A stretch of DNA of 22,927 bases from Candidatus Aenigmatarchaeota archaeon. Its GTDB lineage: Archaea > Aenigmatarchaeota > Aenigmatarchaeia > QMZS01. A model generated the notes under the pieces. It saw nothing but the letters and a program-made list of their open reading frames with translations. It was not told the origin of the DNA and made no database searches. Location: NCBI GenBank assembly GCA_003663295.1, contig QMZS01000005.1, forward strand, positions 1 to 22,927, in the 5' to 3' direction. This document shows, one piece after another, positions 14,204-21,915 of the stretch. A program made the translations under genes and the position numbers. Every line of letters starts with the position of its first letter. Within the stretch, counting starts at the first letter, position 1.

Positions 14204-15592
14204 TTGATGGGTGTAATCCATCAGGTAAATCCTGAATCAATACAATGGGTTCTTAAATTTTTCAATGTTTTGCTGATAACTTTAGGTCTTCCTTTTGCTT
14301 ATATCTGGCTGAAAAAGTTTACCGAATCAGATAAAATTGCATTAACAGGGACTTTTTTGCTCGCAATTCTTCCCTGCTTCATGAATCATTTTATCTGGGC
14401 TCAGACTCTTGCTGTGGTGTTGTGGTTTCCAGCATTATATTCAATTGAGAGGATGAAGGAAGAAAAAAACAAAAAATGGTTGATAATTGCAATTCTAACA
14501 ATCTCCACAATTTTAATAACACAACCTTCAGTGGCCGCAGTATTTGGTGTATTTTACGCCACTTACTTTTTTGTTGAGTTTATGATTCAATTATTGAAAC
14601 AAGATTCAAAATTCAATATGGTCAAAGTATTCAAAAACAAAGAAATAAAATATTTATTTTTAGGAGGTCTCCTTGGATTATCTCTCGCATTATCCATTTA
14701 CTGGATACCTGAAATAGAGTATAGGGGTGTTGAAAATGTATTGTGGAGGATGAATGCATTTCCTGATTTCTTCAAAGGAGGAACTCTGGATGATACTTCA
14801 GGAGGTATTGTTTATGGACTGCAAGACTTCGCAATTGCGCCTGAAGTATCAAAAATGGACCAGGCAACAGGACTGGGTCCTGTGATTTTTGTGTTATTAT
14901 TATTTTCTGTTTTTATGTTGTTATATCATCGAAAGAAACTAATCACTTCGCACAACAAGTATTTGCTAATTTCATCACTCTGGGTGATTATTGGATTTCT
15001 TGGTGTGGAAGGGAATGCTCTTCCTTTCAAATTAATGCCTCACAGATTCTGGGTATTCTTTGCAATACCGGTGGTTGTTTTGGTTGCCTGGGGTATAATT
15101 TTGATTTATAATTCAACAAAAAAAGATAAAGCAATTTCATACATAATAATTTCTCTGATATTTATCGGCATTCTGGTTACTTCCGCTTATCCAAAATATA
15201 TTGTTGAAACCTCCCAATGGCCTCCCGGTATTGGATGGGCTTCTAATGAACAAATTCAGGGGTATGTTGGATTAAAAGAACTTCCACCAAATACTCTAGT
15301 TTATAGTTTATGTAAAAACCCAAAAACAGTTATAGGAGTGGATAAAATGGATTATCCCTGGATTAAAGAAATTAAAAATTACCAAAAATTAGCATTAAAT
15401 GATACTATTAACAATAATTATAATTTCCTAAAAAAACATGAATATTCTTATCTAATTGTTGATGGGGGTTGCGTTAAGGATTTTGGCGTAAACCAAACTA
15501 ACTTAAGATTGCAGGAAATGTTTAGTTCAGAAAAATTCAGGCTTGAAGAGAAATTTAGCAATAAAGGTTTCTTTTTGTTTAAGATTTTGTAG
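14204..15592 (+). CDS. GT-C-like polytopic membrane glycosyltransferase, 5'-truncated
   Basis: The 462-residue frame begins with TTG-ATG at 14204 and encodes roughly 8-9 hydrophobic helices, a large extracytoplasmic loop around 170-220 (GVENVLWRMNAFPDFF) and a soluble C-terminal domain of about 110 residues. The layout resembles GT-C (family 39/83-like) enzymes that use polyprenyl-phosphate sugars. The frame stays open upstream to 14147, and reads YQLEPYPPFYSTLMG just before the annotated start. PPFYSTLMG is the familiar start of the third GT-C helix, so coding homology extends past the start codon. The first helices and the acidic catalytic loop (usually D-x-D or E-D in the first loop) are missing. 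It is probably inactive, or the assembly has lost sequence here. The exact family is uncertain. Confidence 0.7.
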   Translation: MMGVIHQVNPESIQWVLKFFNVLLITLGLPFAYIWLKKFTESDKIALTGTFLLAILPCFMNHFIWAQTLAVVLWFPALYSIERMKEEKNKKWLIIAILTISTILITQPSVAAVFGVFYATYFFVEFMIQLLKQDSKFNMVKVFKNKEIKYLFLGGLLGLSLALSIYWIPEIEYRGVENVLWRMNAFPDFFKGGTLDDTSGGIVYGLQDFAIAPEVSKMDQATGLGPVIFVLLLFSVFMLLYHRKKLITSHNKYLLISSLWVIIGFLGVEGNALPFKLMPHRFWVFFAIPVVVLVAWGIILIYNSTKKDKAISYIIISLIFIGILVTSAYPKYIVETSQWPPGIGWASNEQIQGYVGLKELPPNTLVYSLCKNPKTVIGVDKMDYPWIKEIKNYQKLALNDTINNNYNFLKKHEYSYLIVDGGCVKDFGVNQTNLRLQEMFSSEKFRLEEKFSNKGFFLFKIL

Positions 15593-15681
15593 TTTTATTC
15601 GGTGAAAAAATATTCTGTTTTGATTCAAACCAAAGCACTAAATCTCAATCCAATTTATTGTGTGTCTTGGCCCAAATTTTG

Positions 15682-15691
15682 ATTTATTTTA
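15682..15691 (+). promoter_or_regulatory. Candidate TATA box for the aminosugar operon
   Basis: ATTTATTTTA is centred about 35 nt before the ATG at 15722, the spacing seen at other candidate promoters here. The spacer of 129 nt after the GT-C gene holds no other feature I can support. Confidence 0.3.
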
Positions 15692-15721
15692 TGAATTTAA
15701 ATTTAAATAAGAAACTAGATA

Positions 15722-16810
15722 ATGATTCCAATAGCAAAACCAACAATTGGTGAAGAAGAAGTTGGAGCTGTGAGTGAAATTATTAAATCAGGCAACATGG
15801 CGAGCGGAAAACAAGTAAAAAAATTTGAAGAAGAATTTGCAGAATATTCAGAAGTTAAAGAAAGCATAGCCACCGTAAATGGAACAGTTTCTTTGGATTT
15901 AGCTCTCAAAGCTTTAAATATAAAACCAGATGATGAGGTGATACTTCCTGATTTTAGTTTTATTGCCACAGCAAATTGCGTCTTATTTCAAAACGCCAAA
16001 CCAGTTTTTGCGGATGTGGATAAAAAAACATTTAATATTGATGCTGAAGACATTAAAAAAAAGATTACTCCAAATACAAAAGCCATAATCGGGGTCCATT
16101 TATTTGGTCAGCCTTTTGAAATTGAAAAAATTAAAGAAATCTGCAAAAATAATGATTTATATTTAATTGAGGATTGCGCTCAGGCTCATGGCGCAGAATA
16201 CAAAAACAAAAAAGTTGGCTCTTTCGGAGATATTGGATGTTTTTCATTATATGCAACAAAAAATATGACTTCAGGAGAAGGGGGTATTTTAACCACAAAT
16301 AACAAAGTCCTTGGGGGAAAATTAAGATTATTAATTAATCATGGTCAGACAGAAAAATATCTGCACTCCGAACTTGGATATAATTACAGGATGACCAACA
16401 TACAAGCGGGTTTAGGTTTATGCCAATTAAAAAAATTGGATGACTTTAATAAAAAAAGGATTGATAATGCCTGTTACTTGAGTGAAAATATAAAAGTTTC
16501 CGGATTAACCCTACCTTATATAAAAAGAAATATCAAACATGTATTTCATCAATATGTTGTCAGGATAGAGGATAATTTCTGTATGAATAGAGTTGAATTT
16601 ATCAAATATTTAAATGAAAATGGAATTGGATGCGCAATCCATTATCCTTTGCCCATATCAAAACAACCCATATACCAAAAATTAGGATATTCACCTCAGG
16701 ATTGCCCTGTTGCCGCAGAAGTAGCGGAAAAAGTGCTTAGTTTGCCAGTGCACCCTTCTTTAATTAAAGAGGATTTAAAACATATTGTAAAAACAATTAA
16801 TAAATTATGA
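15722..16810 (+). CDS. wbpE: DegT/DnrJ/EryC1/StrS sugar aminotransferase (WbpE-like)
   Basis: This is a PLP-dependent nucleotide-sugar aminotransferase of 362 residues, a full-length family member. PLP binding is shown by EDCAQAHGA (150-158) and by FSLYATKNMTSGEGG (174-188), where K180 is the Schiff-base lysine. LPVHPSL near the C-terminus is also typical. In the WbpE role it would transfer an amino group from glutamate to C3 of a UDP-3-keto-2-acetamido-hexuronate. That assignment rests on its neighbours: the next gene is a WbpB-like dehydrogenase, and WbpD- and WbpA-like genes follow. The stop overlaps the next start as ATGA. An alternative is amination of another 3- or 4-keto sugar. Confidence 0.9.
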   Translation: MIPIAKPTIGEEEVGAVSEIIKSGNMASGKQVKKFEEEFAEYSEVKESIATVNGTVSLDLALKALNIKPDDEVILPDFSFIATANCVLFQNAKPVFADVDKKTFNIDAEDIKKKITPNTKAIIGVHLFGQPFEIEKIKEICKNNDLYLIEDCAQAHGAEYKNKKVGSFGDIGCFSLYATKNMTSGEGGILTTNNKVLGGKLRLLINHGQTEKYLHSELGYNYRMTNIQAGLGLCQLKKLDDFNKKRIDNACYLSENIKVSGLTLPYIKRNIKHVFHQYVVRIEDNFCMNRVEFIKYLNENGIGCAIHYPLPISKQPIYQKLGYSPQDCPVAAEVAEKVLSLPVHPSLIKEDLKHIVKTINKL

Positions 16811-17718
16811 ATGTTGGGGTGATAGGTGCGGGAAATATGGGGAGAAATCACATTAGGGTTTACTCTGAACTTAAAGGTGTTGAAGAAATTTATATTTTCG
16901 ATGCAAATCTGGAACAGACCAAAAAGATGAGCAAATTTGGTGTAAATATATGTTCTTCTTTGGAAGAACTTCTTGATAAAGTGGATTGCGTAAGCATATG
17001 CGCACCAACAAAATACCATTTTGAAATTGCAAAAAAATGCATTGAAAAAAATATTCCTTGTTTAATTGAAAAACCAATAACTTTAAATTACGAAGAAGGT
17101 AAAAAATTGCTGAAATTGGATAAAGAAAAAATAATAAAAGGTGTTGGTCATATAGAAAGATTTAATCCCGTAATTTCTGAAATTGCAAAAATTATTGAAA
17201 AACCTTTGTATATTGAATTAAAAAGGCGCAATCCTGGTTCTTCAAGAATTACAGATGTTTCGATAATTGAGGATTTGATGATTCATGACATTGATATTAT
17301 TTTTAATAAATTATTTAAAAATAAACCTTACAAAATAGAAGATGTTATGGGAAATTCTGATTTATGCAATATTTCCATTTCCTTTGGTGATTGCTTTGTT
17401 TCCCTGTCAGGAAGCAGAATTTCAAATAAGAAAATAAGAAAAATTTATATAGAAGAAAAAGACAAAACAATAGAGGGGGATTTTATGACTCAAGAAATTT
17501 TTATCTACAAAAAACCAAGCAAATATTTAGCGGACAATTCATCATATAAACAGGAAAATATAATTGAAAAAGTTCTTACTAGTAAAATTGAACCTTTGAG
17601 GGTGGAATTAAAACTATTTTTAGATTGTATTAAAAAAGGTGAAGAATTTCCAATTAGCGCGTTGGAGGGAGTATCCAATCTTAAGATATGTGAAAGGATA
17701 AGGGGACTATTAAAATGA
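16807..17718 (+). CDS. wbpB: Gfo/Idh/MocA-family nucleotide-sugar dehydrogenase (WbpB-like)
   Basis: This NAD(P)-dependent oxidoreductase has 303 residues. The Rossmann motif is GVIGAGNMGRNH (4-15), the family EKP motif with the catalytic lysine is at 88-90 (LIEKPIT), then GHIERFNP (114-121) and DLMIHDIDI (156-164). In the WbpB/WlbA role it oxidises C3 of UDP-2-acetamido-2-deoxy-hexuronic acid to give the 3-keto substrate of the aminotransferase. It is coupled to the aminotransferase before it and the deacetylase after it by 4-nt ATGA overlaps at both ends. Family is certain; the exact substrate is inferred from the operon. Confidence 0.9.
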   Translation: MNVGVIGAGNMGRNHIRVYSELKGVEEIYIFDANLEQTKKMSKFGVNICSSLEELLDKVDCVSICAPTKYHFEIAKKCIEKNIPCLIEKPITLNYEEGKKLLKLDKEKIIKGVGHIERFNPVISEIAKIIEKPLYIELKRRNPGSSRITDVSIIEDLMIHDIDIIFNKLFKNKPYKIEDVMGNSDLCNISISFGDCFVSLSGSRISNKKIRKIYIEEKDKTIEGDFMTQEIFIYKKPSKYLADNSSYKQENIIEKVLTSKIEPLRVELKLFLDCIKKGEEFPISALEGVSNLKICERIRGLLK

Positions 17719-18338
17719 AAATACTTTTATTATCACCTCATACAGATGATGTTGAACTTGGAGCTGGCGGGATGGTGGTTAAACTATTAGAGCAAAAACA
17801 TGAATTCAAATGGGTTGTTTTTTCTATTTGTGAAGATGCAGTGCCCCCAAGAATGCCTAAAAATACTTTGAAAAAAGAATTTTTAAAATCCTGCAATTTA
17901 CTTGGTATTAAAGATTATAAAATATTTAACTTCAAAAACAAATTATTCCAGGAAGACAGACAAAAAATCTTAGATAATTTGGTTATAATTAAAAATGAAT
18001 TCAAACCGGATTTAGTTATATGTCCTTCTTTCTCAGACATTCATCAGGACCACAGAATAATTGCGGAAGAGTGTTTCCGGTGTTTCAAAAAAGATGCAGC
18101 CATTCTCGGATATGAATTCCCCTGGAATTGCAGAAATTTTTCAGGTAATTATTTTTCCAAATTGGAAAAAAGACATCTTGAGAAAAAAATGGAAATTTTA
18201 AAATGTTATGATTCCCAGATTAAATTAGAAAGAAATTACTTTTCCAAAGAATTTATTTTTGGTTTGGCAAAAGTCAGAGGTGTGCAGTGCAATTCTGAAT
18301 ATGCTGAGGCTTTTGAGGTAATAAGATGGATGGACTGA
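17715..18338 (+). CDS. PIG-L / LmbE-family N-deacetylase
   Basis: This is a zinc-dependent deacetylase of the PIG-L/LmbE superfamily, 207 residues. The N-terminal metal motif SPHTDDVELGAGG spans 7-19, with H9, D11 and D12, and the second motif DIHQDHR (108-114) brings H113. In MshB and PIG-L the same residues bind zinc and the Asp acts as base. The family removes N-acetyl from sugars such as GlcNAc-PI, GlcNAc-inositol and antibiotic sugars. Set inside a diamino-uronate operon, it may free one amino group of the UDP-sugar or of a lipid-linked product. It overlaps the ATP-grasp gene by 13 nt. No signal peptide is present, so it acts in the cytosol. Confidence 0.92.
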   Translation: MKILLLSPHTDDVELGAGGMVVKLLEQKHEFKWVVFSICEDAVPPRMPKNTLKKEFLKSCNLLGIKDYKIFNFKNKLFQEDRQKILDNLVIIKNEFKPDLVICPSFSDIHQDHRIIAEECFRCFKKDAAILGYEFPWNCRNFSGNYFSKLEKRHLEKKMEILKCYDSQIKLERNYFSKEFIFGLAKVRGVQCNSEYAEAFEVIRWMD

Positions 18339-19393
18339 ATATCTTAATTACTGGAGGCGGAGCACCCGGAATTAGCGGGACAATATATTCATTAAAAAAC
18401 AATTATGATAATAGGAATATTAAATTAATTTGTGTTGATATAAAAAAGGAAGTTGTTGGAAAATATCTTTGCGATAAATTTTATCAAATACCAAAACCGA
18501 CCGATAAAGCTTTTGTGCAAAAACTAAAAGAAATATGCAAAAAGGAAAATGTTGAGATTATTTTACCGCAAGTGGATAATGAACTCTCAATATTAGCAAA
18601 AAACAAAAAAGAATTTGAAAAAATTGGAATAAAAATAGCAATTTCAGATTTTAAAGCAATAAAAAAAACAAACAATAAATATGAATTAGTTCAATTATGC
18701 AAACGTCTGGGAATTCCTTCCCCTGAATCTTATTTAGTTTCTGATTTTAAGAATTTAGTGGAGAAAGCCCATCTAATGGGTTACCCAGATAATAAAGTAT
18801 GTATAAAACCCCCGATTTCCAGCGGTATGAGGGGTTTTAGAATATTGCATGAAAGGGATAAAAAAGATGCGGGTAAAAGATTTTACGAAGAAAAACCAAC
18901 TGGAACCTATACGGATATTGAAGATTTGTATTCAATACTTGGTGAAAACTTTCCTGAATTAATGATTGCGGAACATCTTCCTGGGAAAGAATACTCTGTA
19001 GATTGTTTTAGAACTCAAGAACAAACCATCATCATTCCAAGAACAAGAGATCTAATAAGAACAGGTATAACTTTTAATGGAACTATAGAAAAGAATGAAA
19101 AAATTATTGAATATTGCAATAAAATAGCTGAAGAACTCCAGATGAAATATTGTTTTGGTTTCCAATTTAAAGTTGATAGCAAAGGCGTGACAAAAATAAT
19201 TGAATCCAATCCAAGAATACAAGGAACTATGGTCATGAGCACTTTTTCCGGAGCAAATATAATTTATTCTTCAATAAAAGAAGCTCTTGGAGAAAAAGTT
19301 CCTGATTTTAATATAAAATGGGGTTTAAGATTTATGAGATGCTGGGGTGGTATAGGTATCCACAAGGATAAAATAGAAAAATTAGACTTATGA
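18326..19393 (+). CDS. ATP-grasp ligase (carbamoyl-phosphate-synthase-like)
   Basis: This 355-residue protein has a pre-ATP-grasp Rossmann region with TGGGAPGISGTI (9-20) and PQVDNE (81-86). The ATP-grasp core shows CIKPPISSGMRGF (159-171), EHLPGKEYSVDCF (216-228) and the metal site IIESNPRIQG (291-300). The family joins a carboxylate to an amine or thiol by way of an acyl phosphate. The 13-nt overlap with the deacetylase and 4-nt overlap with the PHP gene argue for action on the same compound. An attractive but unproven role is to acylate, for example with an amino acid, an amino group freed by the deacetylase. I cannot name the substrate. Confidence 0.88.
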   Translation: MDGLNILITGGGAPGISGTIYSLKNNYDNRNIKLICVDIKKEVVGKYLCDKFYQIPKPTDKAFVQKLKEICKKENVEIILPQVDNELSILAKNKKEFEKIGIKIAISDFKAIKKTNNKYELVQLCKRLGIPSPESYLVSDFKNLVEKAHLMGYPDNKVCIKPPISSGMRGFRILHERDKKDAGKRFYEEKPTGTYTDIEDLYSILGENFPELMIAEHLPGKEYSVDCFRTQEQTIIIPRTRDLIRTGITFNGTIEKNEKIIEYCNKIAEELQMKYCFGFQFKVDSKGVTKIIESNPRIQGTMVMSTFSGANIIYSSIKEALGEKVPDFNIKWGLRFMRCWGGIGIHKDKIEKLDL

Positions 19394-20007
19394 AAATTTG
19401 GGAAAAATATTCTGGGTATTTGTTGAGTGGCGAATGGCACATCCACACAAATTACACAGATGGGAAAAACTCAGTGTCTGAGATATGCGAAACTGCAGAG
19501 AAACTTAAAATTCCTTTAATAGCTTTTACAGAGCATGTTAGAAAAAAATTAAATTATGATTTTAATCAATTTCTGGAAGATATTAAAAAAGCAAAAAAAG
19601 AATTTCCAAATATAATTATGCTTTCCGGATGCGAAGCAAAAGTTCTTCCGGATGGGTCCTTAGATGTAAACAAAAATATTATGGAAAAAGTGGACTATGG
19701 AATATTTGCTTTTCATTCATTCACAGAAAACGCTGAACTATATAAAAAATCATTTAAAGAAGTTATCAAAAATGAATATGTAAGCGCATGGGCTCATCCT
19801 GAAACCTTTTTTAATAGGGTGGCTCTGACTGAAAACGAATTAATAGAAATATTCAATCTTCTGAAAAAAAATAATATATTATTTGAAATAAACAGAAAAT
19901 ATAAAATATCTGAAAACTATTTGCAATATGCCAGAAAATTTAATGTGCCTGTGGTTAAAGGCAATGATATTCATTCTATTTCCGACATTATAAACTATGG
20001 AAAGTAA
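19390..20007 (+). CDS. PHP-domain phosphoesterase
   Basis: This PHP-fold metal hydrolase has 205 residues. The full metal set is visible: H17 and H19 (EWHIHTNYTDG) with D24, H49 (FTEH), E82 (GCEAKVL), H109 (FAFHS), H136 (AWAHPE), and D193/H195 (GNDIHS). This matches the trinuclear PHP site of histidinol-phosphatase and YcdX-like enzymes, so it is expected to be active. It could remove phosphate from a sugar or an intermediate of this operon; nothing suggests histidine synthesis nearby. It overlaps the ATP-grasp gene by 4 nt (ATGA) and the acetyltransferase gene by 11 nt. Confidence 0.9.
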   Translation: MKIWEKYSGYLLSGEWHIHTNYTDGKNSVSEICETAEKLKIPLIAFTEHVRKKLNYDFNQFLEDIKKAKKEFPNIIMLSGCEAKVLPDGSLDVNKNIMEKVDYGIFAFHSFTENAELYKKSFKEVIKNEYVSAWAHPETFFNRVALTENELIEIFNLLKKNNILFEINRKYKISENYLQYARKFNVPVVKGNDIHSISDIINYGK

Positions 20008-20575
20008 TTTTTTTAAACATAAAACTGCTGTTGTGGAAACAGATGAAATTGGAGAGGGGACTAAAATATGGCACTTTGCTCATGTCAGAGAAATGGTTAA
20101 AATAGGTAAAAACTGCAATATTGGAAAAAGTTGTTATATTGATGAAAGTGTTGAAATAAGTGATAATGTAAAAATACAGAATTTTGTTTCTGTTTACAAG
20201 GGTGTGGATATTGAAGAAAATGTTTTTATAGGTCCTTCAGTCACATTTACAAATGATTTAAATCCAAGAAGTTTTATCTGGAATGAAGAAAAGATTACTA
20301 GAACCACTATAAAAAAAGGAGTTTCAATAGGCGCAAATTCAACGATTGTTTGCGGAATTAAAATTGGAGAATATGCTTTGATTGGAGCCGGATCCGTGGT
20401 AACAAAAAATGTTCCTCCTTTCGGGCTGGTTTATGGGAATCCCGCTAAATTAAAAGGTTGTGTGTGTTATTGCGGTGAAAAATTAAGTGATATTAAAGAG
20501 AAAAGAAACAATAAAATTATTTATATTTGTAAGAAATGTGGTAAAGAGGTGGAAATTTTATCTCCCGATCCCTAA
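19997..20575 (+). CDS. wbpD: Left-handed beta-helix N-acetyltransferase (WbpD-like) with C-terminal zinc ribbon
   Basis: This hexapeptide-repeat acetyltransferase has 192 residues. IWHFAHVREM (24-33), VKIQNFVSVYKGV (58-70), FTNDLNPR (84-91), GANSTIVCG (112-120) and YALIGAGSVVT (126-136) closely follow WbpD/WlbB, which acetylates the 3-amino group of UDP-2-acetamido-3-amino-2,3-dideoxy-uronate with acetyl-CoA. The final 40 residues hold C157, C159, C178 and C181 (CYC and CKKC), a small zinc-ribbon-like end seen in some relatives. The ATG at 19997 lies inside the PHP gene, so the operon continues without a gap. Its 3' end overlaps the convergent dehydrogenase by 18 bp. Confidence 0.92.
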   Translation: MESNFFKHKTAVVETDEIGEGTKIWHFAHVREMVKIGKNCNIGKSCYIDESVEISDNVKIQNFVSVYKGVDIEENVFIGPSVTFTNDLNPRSFIWNEEKITRTTIKKGVSIGANSTIVCGIKIGEYALIGAGSVVTKNVPPFGLVYGNPAKLKGCVCYCGEKLSDIKEKRNNKIIYICKKCGKEVEILSPDP

Positions 20576-21802
20576 GTATTTTATTCCCTGACGTTCTATT
20601 TTTTCTTTATCCAAAAAATTCTTTCCATCAAAAATAAAGTTAATTCCTTTAAGATTTAAGGATTTAAATTCAGGATGATCCGTTACCAAAATAACCCCAT
20701 CCACATTCTCCAAATTAGTTATGTTTAGATATCCAATTTTTGTTTTTTCTTTTATTTCGTCCTCTGAATAATAAGGATCATAGCAATAAAGTTTTGAATT
20801 TTTTAATAAATTTATAATTTCATATGCTGGAGAAAATCGATCTTCCTTTACACCCCCTTTATAACTTAAACCTAAAATTAGAATTTTCTTGTTTTTTAAA
20901 TCTATAACATCATTTAGTTTATTTACGCAATATTCCGGCATATTTCTATCAATTTTTATACTGTCTTTGATTAAACTTATTTCTTCTGTATAAGGCAAAA
21001 CAAAATGAGGGTATACTGGAATACAATGCCCCCCAACTTTCACAGAAGGTTTATGTAAATTATATGCCGGGACTCTGTTAAAATTCTCTCTTAATTCCTT
21101 AAAATCAATTTTAAATTTATCGCAGATTTTTACAACTTCATCCGCCAAAGCAATATTTGCATATCTATAAATTCCTTCCATCAATTTAGTTAATTCCGCT
21201 GATTCTAAAGAACTGGCAATAATTACACCTTTTTTATTTATTGTTTTATAAAGATCTTCGGCTTTTTTAATAGATTCTTCATTAATTCCCGCAATAATCT
21301 GTTGATAACTCTCGGTTAAATCCTTGATAATATGTGGGGATGCTGTGCTTTCCGGCGCATAAGTTAAATAAAAATGTTTTTCTGTTTTTTCTTTTATCTT
21401 ATTGTAAATCCTTCTTGAACCTCCTAAAGGCATTGTTGTGGCAATTATTATTAAATCCTCTTCATTTAAATTTTTTGCAATAGTTTCAACCACAGAATCT
21501 ATTATTGAAAAGTCTAACTTATCATCTTCTTGCTCATCTATCAACAAAGGCACTATTATTATTTTTACATTTGAGTTCTTTGCTGCATAATTTAAATCTA
21601 TTGTTGCTTCAAAATTTCCTTTTTTTATAACTTCCTGTAAAATTTCAGGGAATGATTCCTCATTTGCCAAGTAAGAAATTCCTTTGTTCGCTTTCTCAAT
21701 CCTTCCTTTATCTATATCCGCTCCGATTACTTTATAATATTGGGCAAACATACAAGTCATTGGGAGACCTATATTTCCAAGACCGAAGATTGAGAGGGTC
21801 AT
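20558..21802 (-). CDS. wbpA: UDP-N-acetylhexosamine 6-dehydrogenase (WbpA/WecC family)
   Basis: This is an NAD-dependent UDP-sugar 6-dehydrogenase of 414 residues that would oxidise UDP-GlcNAc or UDP-ManNAc at C6 to the uronic acid. It shows GLGNIG (7-12), E151 in YAPEST, AELTKLMEG with K206, catalytic C260 in GGHCIPVYP (257-265), and LSYKGGVKEDRFSPA (312-326). GGHCIPVYP and overall length favour the N-acetylhexosamine group over UDP-glucose dehydrogenases. The segment after E151 (STASPHIIKDL) departs from the usual ER-x-x-PG and may mark a divergent subgroup. It is the only aminosugar-pathway gene on the minus strand and converges on the acetyltransferase. WbpA-type (GlcNAc) is preferred by operon context. 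Confidence 0.9.
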   Translation of the reverse strand: MTLSIFGLGNIGLPMTCMFAQYYKVIGADIDKGRIEKANKGISYLANEESFPEILQEVIKKGNFEATIDLNYAAKNSNVKIIIVPLLIDEQEDDKLDFSIIDSVVETIAKNLNEEDLIIIATTMPLGGSRRIYNKIKEKTEKHFYLTYAPESTASPHIIKDLTESYQQIIAGINEESIKKAEDLYKTINKKGVIIASSLESAELTKLMEGIYRYANIALADEVVKICDKFKIDFKELRENFNRVPAYNLHKPSVKVGGHCIPVYPHFVLPYTEEISLIKDSIKIDRNMPEYCVNKLNDVIDLKNKKILILGLSYKGGVKEDRFSPAYEIINLLKNSKLYCYDPYYSEDEIKEKTKIGYLNITNLENVDGVILVTDHPEFKSLNLKGINFIFDGKNFLDKEKIERQGIKYLGIGR

Positions 21803-21858
21803 AATGTATCAACTAACTAAATAAAGGGATTTGACTGAAGTGATGTGCTCAGTAAAGT

Positions 21859-21875
21859 ATATTTTATATTTATTC
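21859..21875 (-). promoter_or_regulatory. Candidate TATA box for the UDP-sugar dehydrogenase
   Basis: The minus strand reads AATAAATATAAAATATA, about 57-73 nt before the ATG at 21802, after a GGGG. It is a good TATA-like tract and would give a leader of about 35-45 nt, longer than at the other candidate promoters here. Confidence 0.35.
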
Positions 21876-21915
21876 CCCTAACCAGATTTATTAAAAATTT
21901 GGATTAATCTATAAG

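Noticed and set aside
15702..15709. TTTAAATA as promoter of the aminosugar operon
   Set aside because: Perfect consensus, but only about 16 nt from the ATG, which would put transcription start inside the gene; ATTTATTTTA at 15682 is better placed.
20558..21802. UDP-glucose 6-dehydrogenase
   Set aside because: GGHCIPVYP and the operon context favour the UDP-N-acetylhexosamine group, though only a phylogeny would settle it.
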